This document shows positions 12,801 through 23,829 of a stretch of DNA of 57,320 bases, piece after piece. Positions within the stretch are counted from its first letter, which is position 1. Every line of letters starts with the position of its first letter. The notes under the pieces are model-generated. The model made no database searches, had not been told where the DNA came from, and saw nothing but the letters and a program-made list of their open reading frames with translations. Source of the stretch: Moniliella sp. 'wahieum' (Eukaryota > Basidiomycota > Moniliellomycetes > Moniliellales > Moniliellaceae). Position numbers and translations under genes: made by a program. The stretch lies in NCBI GenBank assembly GCA_003971905.1, contig RSEE01000170.1, forward strand, positions 1-57,320, given 5' to 3'.

Positions 12801-15800
12801 CCAACGAGTACACTTGTTGGTACTCGGCAAACCCGGGTACAACTTGCGTTGCGGTCCTGGTAAACGTCAGCACTGCCGCACTCCCAGCGATGGAGATGAT
12901 GATGGCCAATAGGCATCCCGGCCACGCGTGCCGGAGCAGTTGGCACCGTTTGAGAAACTGGGCCCAGGCCAGACAGAGTGTGCTGACTGGCCGTCCATCA
13001 CTTAGTTCAAAATGGTGCTTCTCGCCCTGCTCGATCGAAAGAGCAGCAATGGAACCTACATCCTTCTCGCCCGGGTCAGTCTCGTCGCCCGCATCCTGCT
13101 TGCTAGGGCTGCTTCGTGGCTCATCTTCCGCGTGTTCCGCGTCGCTCGACAACGTAAGGAATACATCTTCCATCGTAGCGCCCGAACCATGGTAGTCGAC
13201 GAGCTGGCGCGCGCGGCGCGCCTCTTCCAGCCCATCGAGCAGGGGTGCGACCCGCGCGCGCTCCGTGGTGGGCACAACAAAGGACAACGTGGTATCGGTT
13301 CGGGATCGGCACCGAGCGAGCTGGTCAACTGCAGCAGGATAGATAGCGAGCACCTTTTGCACTATGGGGTCTGGATCGCCACCTGGGGCCAATGTAGCGT
13401 GCACGTGCACGCCACGACCCAAGGGGACCGGAGGGCGACGGGCGATCCTTGAGCGAGCAAACGGCCGGGCGCACCGAGGATCATCACCTGGTCCGCTAAG
13501 TAGTCCACATCGAGGAAATGGGTTGTGTAGAGGATGGTGCGGTGGTGGCGTTCGCGAAGGAGGATGCGCCAGAGCGAGCGACGCGAAATAGGGTCCAACC
13601 CCGTACACGCTTCGTCCACCACGACCAGGGGCGAGGCGCCAACGAGCGCAGTGGCAAGTGAGAGTTTGCGTTGTTGGCCGCCGCTGAGGTGGTGGGGCCG
13701 CGTGGTGGCCTTGGACAGCAGCCCGCATCGGCGTAGAAAGCTATCCGTAGCAGGATCTGCAAACAATGTCCGCGGCCTGGGCCGTGGTGGCGGACGAGCC
13801 AGGCAGGTAACAGTCCACCCAAGCAGATCAGCAGGGACGGTGCGGCGCCGCCTTTGAGCCAGCCAAATACGCCACATGTTCTCGGACGGTCAAGTCGGGC
13901 CAGAAAAAGTTTTGCTGGGGACAGAATCCGATCGTACCGGGAGCCAGATCACTGGGCCGCCTGCCCAAACACGTACCTCGCCCGAGGTGGGAGCGGTCAA
14001 GCCGACAACCATGTTGACGCAGGTCGTCTTGCCGACCCATTTCGTCCTAGGAGCACGGTGATGCCCGGCCGTGCGACCGTCAAGGAACAGTCGTCCATGG
14101 CGACCGAGTCGGGACGCTTGGTATATTGCTTGCTACATGCGATAATGAGATGGCCACAGTCGGATCGACATCTCCTTCTTCTACCTTGCGCGAGCGACCC
14201 ATGGCCAGAGCCAGTAGATGACCTTATCAGGGTAAAACATGATCCGCTCCACTAGCATCGCCAAGAAAAAGTACACCGGAGCGAAGCCAATGGCTGCATG
14301 AGAACCGAGAACATAGTCAGTTACCCAACTCCAACAAAACCGACCCGGCCTGGACAGGGGCTGCAGGGGGGGTAGGGGGTGGCAAGGGCAACGTACCACC
14401 AACATGATTGCCAAAGGCGGGGCCGCGACGGGCCACCATTCCCGGTCTGCCGGGGGACGGGTGACGTTAGCAGGGCGGTAGGCCATCTCCCAGAGATTGA
14501 CCGTGATGAAAAAGTAAATGATGCCCAGGGGGGGAAAAGGAAAGCGAGAAAGACCATGGGTCCCTGGGCAATGTTATCGGGGGAAAAGGAAATGAGAGCC
14601 AAGATGGCGAGTACAATGTCGATGATGGTCACTACGATAGCGGAGCGAGTAGAATGGCGGAAAAACGAGGCAAGGAAAAGGGTGAACGTGGCCAAGGCTA
14701 CTCCTTGGAGTAAGAACCCCACAAGCGGAACAGCAGCTGACGTTCGTGTCCATAGTTTCAGCTTCATCATCATGCCCATCAACAGGTAGGCAGGTACGTA
14801 GGCCAGTGGTGGACCGGCGAGCCAACTGGCCATGCGTGCTACCTGGTTGCATCCGAGCGACAGGAGCAGGTCGGACATTCCGCGCGCTCGTTCGGAGGAA
14901 ACGTCGGTGGCTAGGTGGTAGGGGATGCCAAGGAACCCAACAAAGAAGGCGAGGACAACCACTTGGTTCATGCCGCGCAGAAAGGAGACGCGCGTGCTCG
15001 GTGCCGCTCGCTATTGGTCTGGTGGGAGAATTGGAGCGGCGGGGAAAGTAACTGGGACGCCTGGGGCAGGCAGTCCGTTGAGCTGCAAGATGGCCTGGTC
15101 GAGAGCGAGCTGGAGTGGCAAAATGTACAGTTGCATGTCACTTGATCCGTGTGGGTGCGGACGCGCTTGCGGCCTGGATCAAGCGGAGAGTATAGTTGAC
15201 ATGGAGCGCTCCGTCGGGGGCAGTGGTGATGGGTTGAAGACGACGGCGCCAAAGCAGGGGCTGTAGCCGTTGTAGGACTGCGGGCAGCGGAAGGAGACAT
15301 TGGCAATGGTGTCCATGCGCTGCACGCGTGTCTGGAGCGCGGGCGGGAGGGGCTGGAGCAGGGTGTGGATGATGTTCTCTGCCGAGGGACGGTGGCATTG
15401 GACTGGTCCACCCAGTAGAGCACCTTGCCGAGCGCGCCAGCGCGTCGTCCAGCGGCCGAATGGCGCGCGGGGTGCCCAGCCCCAAGTCCTGAGACGAGGC
15501 GAGGAAGTCCTGGGTGTAGGCGAGGAAGATGTAGTAGGCTACGGGAATGAGCAGGCAGCGCAGCAGGTGGTCTGGGGGCACCGTCAGTATTCGAAGGAAG
15601 CAGCACTCGGGACGCAGTCGACGACGTACCCGCCACGCGTGCCGGAGCACGAGCCAGTTCTTGACGGTCAGCGCGCGGAACTGAGCCCAGGCCAGGCGGC
15701 GCGGCTCACCAGCGGCCCGCATCGTGGTGGGAGGGGGCCGGAAGAGGGGGAGATGGCGATGGGGCGGATGGAGGCGGCGATGGCGTCGAGGGATGGGATG

Positions 15801-15860
15801 GAATGGGCAGAAGATTGTCGGTCTGCCCCCGGCGGTGCTGAGGCGCTCGCTGAGACGCAT
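9893..15860 (-). CDS. Full-length ABCA-type ABC transporter
   Basis: Membrane lipid or amphipath transporter with TMD1-NBD1-TMD2-NBD2 order. The N-terminus is either MRLSERLSTAGG (ATG 15860) or MRAAGEPRRLAWAQF (ATG 15722). QFRALTVKNWLVLRHAW and a large extracytoplasmic loop with NNS/NAT-type sites come next. TMD1 holds LGIPYHLATDVSSERARGM (about 14900). NBD1 shows NG.GKTTCVNM (frame-broken Walker A, about 14035), PQQNFFWP, LSGGQQRKL, Walker B LVVVDEACTGLD and TTHFLDVDYLADQ. TMD2 spans about 11650-12950. NBD2 shows GPNAAGKTTL (11330-11357), LSGGAKRRL, VILLDELSSGVD and TTHSIEEVEAVSDRMA. It ends in YNVQPITLESIFLRVVRD (about 10070-10130). Introns seen: 15572-15629, 14294-14396, 11357-11493. There are at least eight frame breaks. 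The true stop may lie near 10030; the in-frame stop visible is at 9893. Confidence 0.85.
11357..11493 (-). other. Intron in ABCA gene (NBD2)
   Basis: GTACGT donor and CACGTAG acceptor on the minus strand. Splicing joins GETLAL to LGPNAAGKTT, restoring a continuous Walker A region. Confidence 0.75.
14294..14396 (-). other. Intron in ABCA gene (TMD1)
   Basis: GTACGT donor, GTAACTGAC branch region and ATGCAG acceptor, 103 nt. It joins PPLAIMLV to the hydrophobic segment IGFAPVYFFLAMLVE. Confidence 0.65.
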
Positions 15861-17033
15861 GGTTTGAGATAAAGCATGCAGATAATGCAAAGGGCGCTCC
15901 GCCCGAGGAAGTGTGGCGCCAATTCCGCCGGGCTGCCACGTGGCCGCTCTCCGTCAACGCTGCCCACGACATGGCCCATCGCCCGCGTCTGTTCGGAGCT
16001 CAGCGCCTCCTTCCCTTCGCCCGACTCGCCCCTCCAGGTTATCCATCGCCCCAATAGCTAGCTGGTCGCATGGGCTGCATACGCTGGGGTTGGTGTACCA
16101 AAAGGCATTCTGCCCACGGCATATTCCCCTTGTTCACTACGTTCACCACACCACCGCAGCTGGATTATTCACTTCGCTGCAATAATTACTGTCACCAACA
16201 AAGTGACTTGGTCACGTGCGATCTGGTATCTGACAGTGCGATCTTCTCGTAATCGGCTGTCCACCTCTCCTGCGCACAGGCCACACCGACGGCTCACGCA
16301 ATGACGCCATGCATTGCGACGCCCACAGACACTGCGAAGACATCCAGTGGGGCAGAGCTTGTCCAAGACCCATCGTCACGCGTTCATTAACGTTCGTCGA
16401 CGTCGTTCAGCGCCGTCACGGGCGTCACCCACCGCATTCGTCATCTGGTGGGTTGGGCGAGATGAGTGCAGCGAATGGATTCCATTCGAGGGATGCATGG
16501 GGCAGGCGGGCTGGGGCCCCCACAGCCCCAACGTCGAAAGTCGAAGCTTCAAGTCAAGCTTGGACGCCCAATCTAGCCGTCCGCCGTGTCGCGGCAATGG
16601 GCGAGGGCGGCACGAGGCCTGCGGAGACGAATGTTTGGTCGATGAGGCCGAGAGGGCGCTGACCGAAGGCACGGATTTTGGATGGATGAGGATGGGGCCG
16701 CTGGGCTGCGCTGGGGGGGCCACGTTGCGGCCGTAAGCGCAGCCAAACGCCGCCGCCACCCGATGGCGCATCCACCGACAGCGGAGCAAAACAGCCGACA
16801 ATGCAGCTGCTCAGCCACTCTCAGCTCCAGCTCACCACCGCCCACTGCGTCGCGCACGTGCCTCAGGCTGGAGGAGGGGGGGGTTAGGCTGCTCTGGGCT
16901 GCTGCCTGGGGGGTTAGCGGTTGGCACTCAGTGCCAGTGGGCTGCCTAGGGGTGGCCTGGACGTTATGCGTGTGGCTTATGTCCGAAGAGGGGTGTGCGT
17001 TCCCACGGCGTGTGCTCAACAGACGCGCACCCC
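15861..17033. other. Shared divergent promoter region
   Basis: About 1.2 kb between the ABCA gene (minus) and the oxidoreductase (plus). No protein recognised. Both promoters should lie here. Confidence 0.5.
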
Positions 17034-17044
17034 CCATATATATA
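17033..17044 (+). promoter_or_regulatory. TATA box of the MDR oxidoreductase
   Basis: CATATATATAG about 85 bp upstream of the ATG at 17127, followed by a CT-rich leader. Confidence 0.55.
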
Positions 17045-17126
17045 GCCCAAGCCTCCTCGCTCCCCTTCTCCTCCCCACCCCATCAACACCCTTTTTCCCC
17101 GCATCTTCCACCTCCTCCACAGCACT

Positions 17127-18186
17127 ATGACATCCATCCCCACCACACGCACCGCCTGGGTGCTCCCACCGGCGGAGCAACGCACGGCTACCAAACATTG
17201 ACGCGCAAGGAGCTGCCGCTTCCCCCGCTCGGAGAGCAAGATGTGCTGGTTAAGGTGCATGCCACCAGTCTCAACTACCGCGACCTTATCATGGCCAACA
17301 ACAGCTATCCTGGCGGCAACAGAGCGAGCTGGTGCCCGTGTCGGATGGGGCAGGGCAGGTGGTGGCAGGGACCCAGGTGACCGCATGGAAGAGCGGGGAC
17401 AAGGTACTGGGGCTGTTTACACGGGACCATCTCAAGGGCAACTTTCCTACGCTCGAAGAGCGCGCGACAGGGGCCGGCGGTCAGATTGATGGGTGTTGGC
17501 TTCGCATGTCATCTACCCTGCGCATGGTCTCGTCGCCTTGCCCCCCACCTGTCGTACGAGGAAGGCGCTACACTGCCCTGTGCAGCTGTGACAGCATACA
17601 ATGCGCTGGTGGGCTTGCCGGGCTTTGAAGCCGTGCAGAGACGGTGTGATCGTAGAGGGCACCGGAGGCGTGAGTGTGTTTGCACTGCAATTGGCCATTG
17701 CTTCGGGCGCCAAGGTGGTTTTGACCAGTAGCAGCGATGCCAAGTTGGCCAAGGCACTCACGTTTGTTCCCGAGTATGCGCGGCACCGTGTGCATACCAT
17801 CAACTACACCAAGACTCCCGAGTGGGGCCCCGTGGCGGTGGAAAAGCTAGGGTCGCGCGCTAAGGTAGTGGTGGAAGGGGGGGAATAAGACGCTGGGAGA
17901 GGCCTACAAGGCCATTGCTCCCGGTGGTGTGATTTCCTCGATTGGCTTTGTCGCGGGCGCATCCGCATCGGTCAATGCGTCGCTGCTGTCCATCCACACC
18001 GCTTCCATCCTCCGGGGTATTCTGATCGGATCGCGCGAACTGTTTGAAAGGCTCAACAGTGTCCTGGAAGTCAACGAGATCCACCCTGTCATTGACAAGG
18101 TGTTTGAGTTTGATCAGGCTCGCGAGGCGTACGCTCATCTGGAGAGCCAGAAACACTTGGGCAAGGTGGTCATCCGTGTCGCTTAA
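17127..18186 (+). CDS. MDR-family NAD(P)H-dependent oxidoreductase (quinone reductase/alcohol dehydrogenase-like)
   Basis: Cytosolic medium-chain dehydrogenase/reductase acting with NAD(P)H on a quinone, enone or alcohol; substrate unknown. From ATG at 17127: MTSIPTTRTAWVL, LGEQDVLVKVHATSLNYRD, LVPVSDGAGQVVAGTQVTAW, HLSYEEGATLPCAAVTAYN, the Rossmann motif GTGGVSVFALQLAIASGAKV and TSSSDAKL. It ends HLGKVVIRVA with a stop at 18184-18186. The order and spacing match the MDR7-like, zinc-free group of about 340 residues; no catalytic zinc ligands are visible. Frame breaks occur near 17195, 17320, 17490, 17545, 17635 and 17885, each with homology on both sides, so the gene is probably intact in the organism. 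It is divergent from the ABCA gene. Confidence 0.87.
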
Positions 18187-18456
18187 GGCACCTGTGTGTG
18201 AGAACAATATATTCATTGCGAGCCCAATCTGTCGGGCCGCGGCCAGCAGCCCACCAAATGATGTAAAACGTGCGTACAACAGTTCTTACCTGGTCCTTTG
18301 GTCCATCAACGCATGTGGAGAAGCCAGCAGAAGCAGGCAAACTGATGTCGTAGCAGATACGTACGTGCTCTCACGTTCAGATGCCAGTACTTTAAAACTC
18401 TAAACTTCTGCATATACGTTTTTATCGAGTGATCGAAGTTATCCCTGCTTTCTCAT

Positions 18457-18503
18457 ATGTTCCTGTAACATGTAACCATGTAACCGGTAACTGGTAACCC
18501 CCG
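18457..18503. repeat. Heptamer-type (GTAACCN)n tract
   Basis: Units GTAACCA, TGTAACC, GGTAACT and GGTAACC in tandem, period 7. Confidence 0.7.
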
Positions 18504-18699
18504 CCGTCGCGGCATCTCGCCAACGGCTCGGTCGAGATGAAACTCATTGCCGCGTTAGCGCTGATTAGCGGCCAATTCTCTTTCTCATTCCTTGTGTTCT
18601 GATGTTGTGGAGATGCAATATTTCCCGGGACAGACGCTGTGCGACGCTGGCATTAGGCCAGTGCTCTGGGCGCCCACCTGTGAGACGGGAGCACAAGGG

Positions 18700-19170
18700 T
18701 CCAGGTCTCATTCTGAAGGAGGCACCAGGTGGCAGTCCTGCTCAGCCCTGCTCAGCCCCAGAATGACCAAGTAGGCGTGAACACACAGACACAGTTCTCT
18801 GTTTGAGGGAGGCACCAGGTCATAGTGCGGCTCGGGTATAGAATGACTAACTAGGCGGAAGCACACAGGTCCAGTCCTCGCTCCTCTGATGGAGGCGCCA
18901 GAGGGCAGCCCCGCTCGGTTGTACAATGACTAAGGACGCGTGAGCACAAGAGACTCTCTGTGGGAACCGCCAGAGCACAGACGAGCTCGGCAGTACTGAT
19001 CACTGCCAGAACGAGGGCACGAGGCTGCAGCGCCGCTCCGCTAAAGAATTACTAACTATAGCGGGGCAGCCAGGGTCCAGTTGTCTATTAGGCCGAGGGC
19101 ACGAGGCGGCAGTAAGGCTCGCCTATAGACTGGCTAACTGACAGGGCCAGTGGTACCAGTGCAGTGTCAG
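18700..19170. repeat. Degenerate tandem array, about 70-90 bp unit, six copies
   Basis: Units begin with GGAGGCACCAG/GAGGGCACGAG at 18718, 18808, 18891, 18962, 19013 and 19095. Most also share GAATGACTAA and AGCACA..GGTCCAGT blocks. Copies diverge progressively to the right and the fifth is shortened. No ORF spans the units. Confidence 0.7.
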
Positions 19171-19289
19171 ATCGACCGCACGACACTGCAGTCCCGTTTG
19201 GCCAGACATTTATGCTCCATCCATCGCACCACTACTTTCTTTGCATCTCGTCCAACTGAGCGATCTGTGGGCGGCCGCTATGCGCCTCA

Positions 19290-19535
19290 CTAGGAAACCA
19301 CCGGGCCCATGGCCCGGTCTGCTGAGGCTTCGCCCCAACCTGTTGGGCTGGGTCACCGTTGCCACCGTAGCCGCCGTTCCACTGGTCCACCGTTCCACGC
19401 TGGAACTCTTCCACGCTGGAGAGACAAAATAATATTACCAACGAGGAGACCACCGGGCCTACGGCCCGGTCAGCTCTTCGCCCAGCTCGGTGCTTGGCCG
19501 CCACCTTAGCCACCGTTCCCCCTAGAGATACGCGC
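19290..19535. repeat. Duplicated element with GC-rich hairpin
   Basis: Two related segments (about 19290-19390 and 19442-19525) each start with a hairpin of stem ACCGGGCC/GGCCCGGT (19300-19318 and 19452-19470). Both continue with GTTGCCACCGTAGCCGCCGTTCC-like sequence. Confidence 0.65.
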
Positions 19536-19675
19536 TGGCTGGGTGGACTGGAACGTGGCACGCGTCAGCTGATGTAAAGGTGTACAGGGGCGTTTCCCAT
19601 TTCCCATTTTTTCACCCGGCTTCACGTAGTACGAAAGGTACTAGAGTACTGGTGGAGCTAGTGACTAGGGGCTAG

Positions 19676-19766
19676 TGAAGCTTGAAGCTTGAAGCTTGAA
19701 GCTTGAAGCTTGAAGCTTGAAGCTTGAAGCTTGAAGCTTGAAGCTTGAAGCTTGAAGCTTGAAGAG
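19676..19766. repeat. Heptanucleotide satellite (GAAGCTT)n
   Basis: Twelve to thirteen perfect GAAGCTT units. The same motif recurs in short runs at about 4780, 28678, 43757, 50357 and 50868. Confidence 0.95.
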
Positions 19767-19799
19767 CTAGTGAAGCGAAGCTTGAAGAGATTATCGATT

Positions 19800-21700
19800 G
19801 GCATGAGATCTGAGATCTGAGAATCGCAGTAGGCGATCAGTCGATGGCGCCGCAGGCAGCAGGGTTGTACTGGTGCTCTCATGCGGCCCTGTGCGGCGCA
19901 GCACAGGGCCTGTGTAGTGTAAGGTGCATCCCAAAGCATCTAAATACGATGGGCGTGAGAAAAATGGTCTCGTCAGCCTGAGCAAACGAGCAGCTCATGT
20001 AACGCCGCAGGCGCAGACGGCGTACCGGAAGGCGGTACATGAGAGCACCGCGACGCCTTAAAAGCTCTGTCAATGATAGGGATGCAGTATAGAGAAAACT
20101 AGTAACTCCACTCCTCCTTTTAGTGGCATGGTTCGGTGTAATCGTAATCTAATGTCCTTTAATTGACCCAAGTTGCAGCACGGTGTTGAGCAACCGGGTG
20201 CCTCCTTTGTTTTGGCCAACGTCTCCAATCGCCAAGTGGCGCCACAGTAGGGTAAAGGCGCAGCCTAAGGGACCCTTCCTTAACATTCCTTCCAACATTC
20301 CTTCCTGGAGGGCAGGAGTATATTCTCTAGCCTCTACTTTAGCTCTCATGTGCAAATGTTTAGTATCACTAGTAGCAGTTATTAAGGGCGAGGCCAGCGC
20401 TTATTCATCCCACCTCCTGAACGCTTTCGGACCCCGCAAGTCTCGATATGGTTCCCATCAGACCCGATGTGGATTTTTTATGACAGCCAGTGGCCTGGCG
20501 AGGCAACCAGACTGTATCCACAGGACCAGCAGGACGACATCCGTGCACACCTCGGCCATACGTTTGCTCACCTCCAAGCCGACTTCCAAGCCGCGGCCAG
20601 CCGCCTGTTGGCGAGCATGACGTGTCCGACACCCCATGTGGAGGGCCATGATCCGACTCCAAGATCAGGTCGCAGACGTCGGCGAAGCCGTAAGTGGGGT
20701 AAACGAAATGCAACATGAACTCCATGAAGCGCAAAACGGAAAGTTCTTCATGGGATCATGACGCGGACGGCCACATGTCGCAGGCCACTGCGAGCCAGGA
20801 TGAAGACGGAGAAAAGCGGACTCGAGATGCTGTTGGCCAAGTCCGCCCTATGCCTATATGCCTCCATTTTTCATCTTCAGATGATTAAGGCTGACCACAG
20901 CATCTTTTTCCGTTTAAAGGCATTTTGGTTTTGCAGCGCAAGTACATTAAACAGCTAGTCATGCGTTCCATGAAGGCTCCTTGGGAAACGTCTCATCTAG
21001 GTGCCTTGTGTGGTATGTACTATCTATCTTGAATCGCTCGAGACCCAGCTTTCTCTCTGACAAAAGGAAGAAAGGAAGGTTGGGTTGAGCAGGAATGGGC
21101 CAAAAGTCACGTTGCCATACCGAGGCCTCCTGGCACCGTTATCGATGCTGCAACTGATGATAAAGGGTGCCTGGGCAAAGAAGTACGGTCAAGAATAACG
21201 CTAGCCATAGCGGTCATCCGCTACGAGATCGTAACTAATGTGCGTATCTTCATTTGGCTCCTTTCCTCTTCACGGTACGTTCTGAACGCTTCTACCCGAA
21301 CCCACTTGCAGGTGGAGACCCACCACTGGGTAAGTAAGGCCCGCGGGCCCCCACGTTGGGTGTCGTCAGTGTCGCCTCATTTCACAAGAAGGTTGTCAAA
21401 CATACCTGGGAGACTATGGCCGCAACCTCAACGGCGTGGAGGGCAGGATCCTTCCGATGCGCATTCCCATCCTCCTTCATCTCTGTCTCGATTTGCTGAA
21501 TAGTAGTACAACCAGGTGGAGAAGCTGTCTAACGGACTTTGAAACCAGTGGGGCATTTCCCTGGATGTCATCCCTGAGACTCCGATGCAACTGTACCCGC
21601 TGAGCCTTGTCGCAGCGCCTGTCATACTAACCCTTCGAACACATGTGGTGACCTGGCACGATATGCAATACCAGTCTATCCAAATACCAGATCTCCTTTT
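19800..21700. other. Gene-poor stretch, nothing recognised
   Basis: Short ORFs only. An open stretch at 20405-20734 has no recognisable similarity on either strand. No RNA gene seen. Confidence 0.4.
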
Positions 21701-22203
21701 TTGTAGTCACGCACCAAGGGGGACGCTTCTTGTGGCGTTTTCTTTGGAACATGGTAAAGCAATGCTCGACAAGACAGGTGTCAAAGTCGTCGCCGCCGAG
21801 GTGGGTGTCACTGTGTGGCCAACACGCAGATTCTTTTGACCAACACCATGGTTGAGATCTGCTCGTGGGTGAACTTCTTGGTCTGGCTCGTGAACTCGGC
21901 TTCTCGTCCATGGGCCCGACGTCGACGTCAATCAGTTGGAAGGGCGACTGCTGCATGTCCGACTGGACCACCTCATCGCCGAATCCGCGAGCGGTGCCAA
22001 GCACTGTGTTGCGCAGGGTAATATCGATGGGGTGAGTGGCCTCATCCTCTTCACTGATGAGGCGCTGCCATTCGTCGATGGCGACAGCAGAGGGGGTGAT
22101 GAGGTTGCCCTGGTCGTTGGGAATGACTGTCGCCTGGTCGTTCTCCTAGACAGCCACGGCGAGAGGAGGACGTGCCAAGAGCGATGCCGATTGATTTGGT
22201 CAT
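21700..22203 (-). pseudogene. HSP70 (DnaK-family chaperone) pseudogene fragment
   Basis: Reading leftward from ATG at 22203: MTKSIGIALGTSSSRRG matches the HSP70 start (family GIDLGTT), with the nucleotide-binding Asp replaced by Ala. IPNDQGNLITPSAVAI, VVQSDMQQSPFQLID and FTHEQISTMVL follow. The sequence then jumps directly to SDTHLGGDDFDTCLVEHC and FQRKRHKKRP. About 95 residues of the ATPase domain are missing between those blocks, and nothing after about residue 265 of the family is recognisable. Frame breaks are also present. Unlike the other broken genes, this one has a large deletion and a lost key residue, so I call it a genuine pseudogene. Confidence 0.75.
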
Positions 22204-22906
22204 GGAAGGAGGGGGGGGCAGGAGGGGGAAGGGGGGGACCGAATAGTGAGGCCTGAGGGGGGGTTGCCCGTCTGTGTGGGAGTGACTACTAAGTGAGCGG
22301 CGGGACGCACCTGCTGGTAAAACGTTAAATTTTAACTGTTGATGGCTGCGTCCGAGCAGCGCAGCAGCGCAGTCGTGCTGCTGGACTCTGTTGCCGTAGT
22401 GACTGCGGGGGGTATAAAGTGAAACACCCCTGTTCGTCCCAGGGGCGCGGGATCTAAAGCATAGGCGGATGGAGAGCCCCTTGTGGGGGTGGCGAAAGAG
22501 TGTGTCTCGGGACACACTCAATAACAAGAGGGCAAGGCGATCGAGAAGGAACAGCGACCAGGCGAATGTACATTAGAAGTATGCATGTTTTCTTGGCAGT
22601 CAGGTCACGTAGTATTATCTTAAGTTGCACTCTCATCGAGGGCTTGCTCCCTGGTTGGCTTCGGCTGCCTGGAAGTTCCTTCCGTGATCGATTCCTTTTG
22701 CAACCCGTTTTTTTCTGGGTTTTTGGTGCACTGGTTAGACCTTGGGGGGCTGCTCGAGTCATCCTATAGTCACTGGTCCCCGAGTCATATGTGCGAGTTA
22801 AAACGTTAGTAGGCCTTAGGTCTTTGGTCTTATAATAGGCGTCGATTCGATAAGCCAGACCTGTGGTGAGTGACGTCTTGTGGCGGAGACACACTACCCC
22901 GCATCG

Positions 22907-22920
22907 GTGTCCGTATAAAG
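22907..22920 (+). promoter_or_regulatory. TATA-like element
   Basis: GTATAAAGTG about 120 bp upstream of the hypothetical start at 23038. Confidence 0.35.
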
Positions 22921-23037
22921 TGTACCTCTATAAGTATCTCGTCGGAGACATCAAATGGCACAACAACCTCTGCACTGAGAATCTCCATTCACACCACCGT
23001 CTTCACTCCGTTCCTATCCCCCGCGTTCCGCCCCCGA

Positions 23038-23677
23038 ATGCCCCCACCGCCGAATATGAATATGGAGATGAAACTGCCGGGCGAGGGGTACAGCCTGCAG
23101 GACATTGCCCCCGGCTTTCCCGTTCCGAACCGAAACATGCTCATCCACGGTCTCAATGGCCTCGGTGCGATGGCGGACCAATGCGAGTTTTTACTTGAGA
23201 CGAACACGTGCAATCCTATGGTCCGTCCCTTTCTTCCCAAGCGGGAGACGAGCAAGACGTGATGGCCCTCCAGTTTGAGGCCAGGAAGTTTGGGTATGCC
23301 GGATTTCCCAGGGCGAACGAAGCTCAAGTGATGGTGCATAGCAGGTCCAAATACGGACAGGTCGGTGGGTCACTCGACGTTCAGACATCAGAGGTTAAGT
23401 TGAGACGGCGGATGGTCAGTACGGATGGTGCCCGCGCTCCACCAAGTCTGAACGGATCTGAGATTTGTGAACGGTGCATTGTACTCCTGAATCAGCCTTT
23501 CAGAGAGCTGATGGGATTTTGGAGTCCAGGATTGAGGTCCCGCCACTAGCGCACTGTTCGAAGAACGTCGGGGCACTACCAATTCTGGACGGAGCTGAGA
23601 ATGAATGGTGGCGCATCGTGCCCCATGCAGTCCTCTTTCAGATGCGCCCTGGCGGTATGCAAGGCAGTGGACAGTGA
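23038..23677 (+). CDS. Hypothetical protein
   Basis: Not recognised. Three open segments follow one another with small frame changes: MPPPPNMNMEMKLPGEGYSL to ...PFLPKRETSKT (23038-23262), then MALQFEARKFGYAGFPRANE to ...ELMGFWSPGL, then RIEVPPLAHCSKNVGALPIL to ...MRPGGMQGSGQ with a stop at 23675-23677. Composition looks protein-like and a TATA-like element lies upstream. It has no signal peptide or membrane segment. It could be a diverged relic instead of a working gene. Confidence 0.35.
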
Positions 23678-23829
23678 CTAGTGATGGAGATCGTGCGTGT
23701 GGCGCTGGACGAGTTGGTGGTGGTAGCCAGCTTAGCGTGATGGGCGGCGGCCGAGCCAATGTGACGGCGCAGGCGGCGCATGCATCGTGAAATTAAAGGG
23801 TTACACTTTTCAGCCAGCGGCGCTCGTAT

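Noticed and set aside
5581..18186. OPT, ABCA and MDR genes as pseudogenes because of many frame breaks
   Set aside because: Breaks are single-base, conserved sequence resumes immediately, active-site motifs are kept, and the same pattern occurs in histone H3; consensus error is the simpler explanation.
19676..19766. CRISPR array
   Set aside because: Repeats are 7 bp with no spacers and the genome is eukaryotic.
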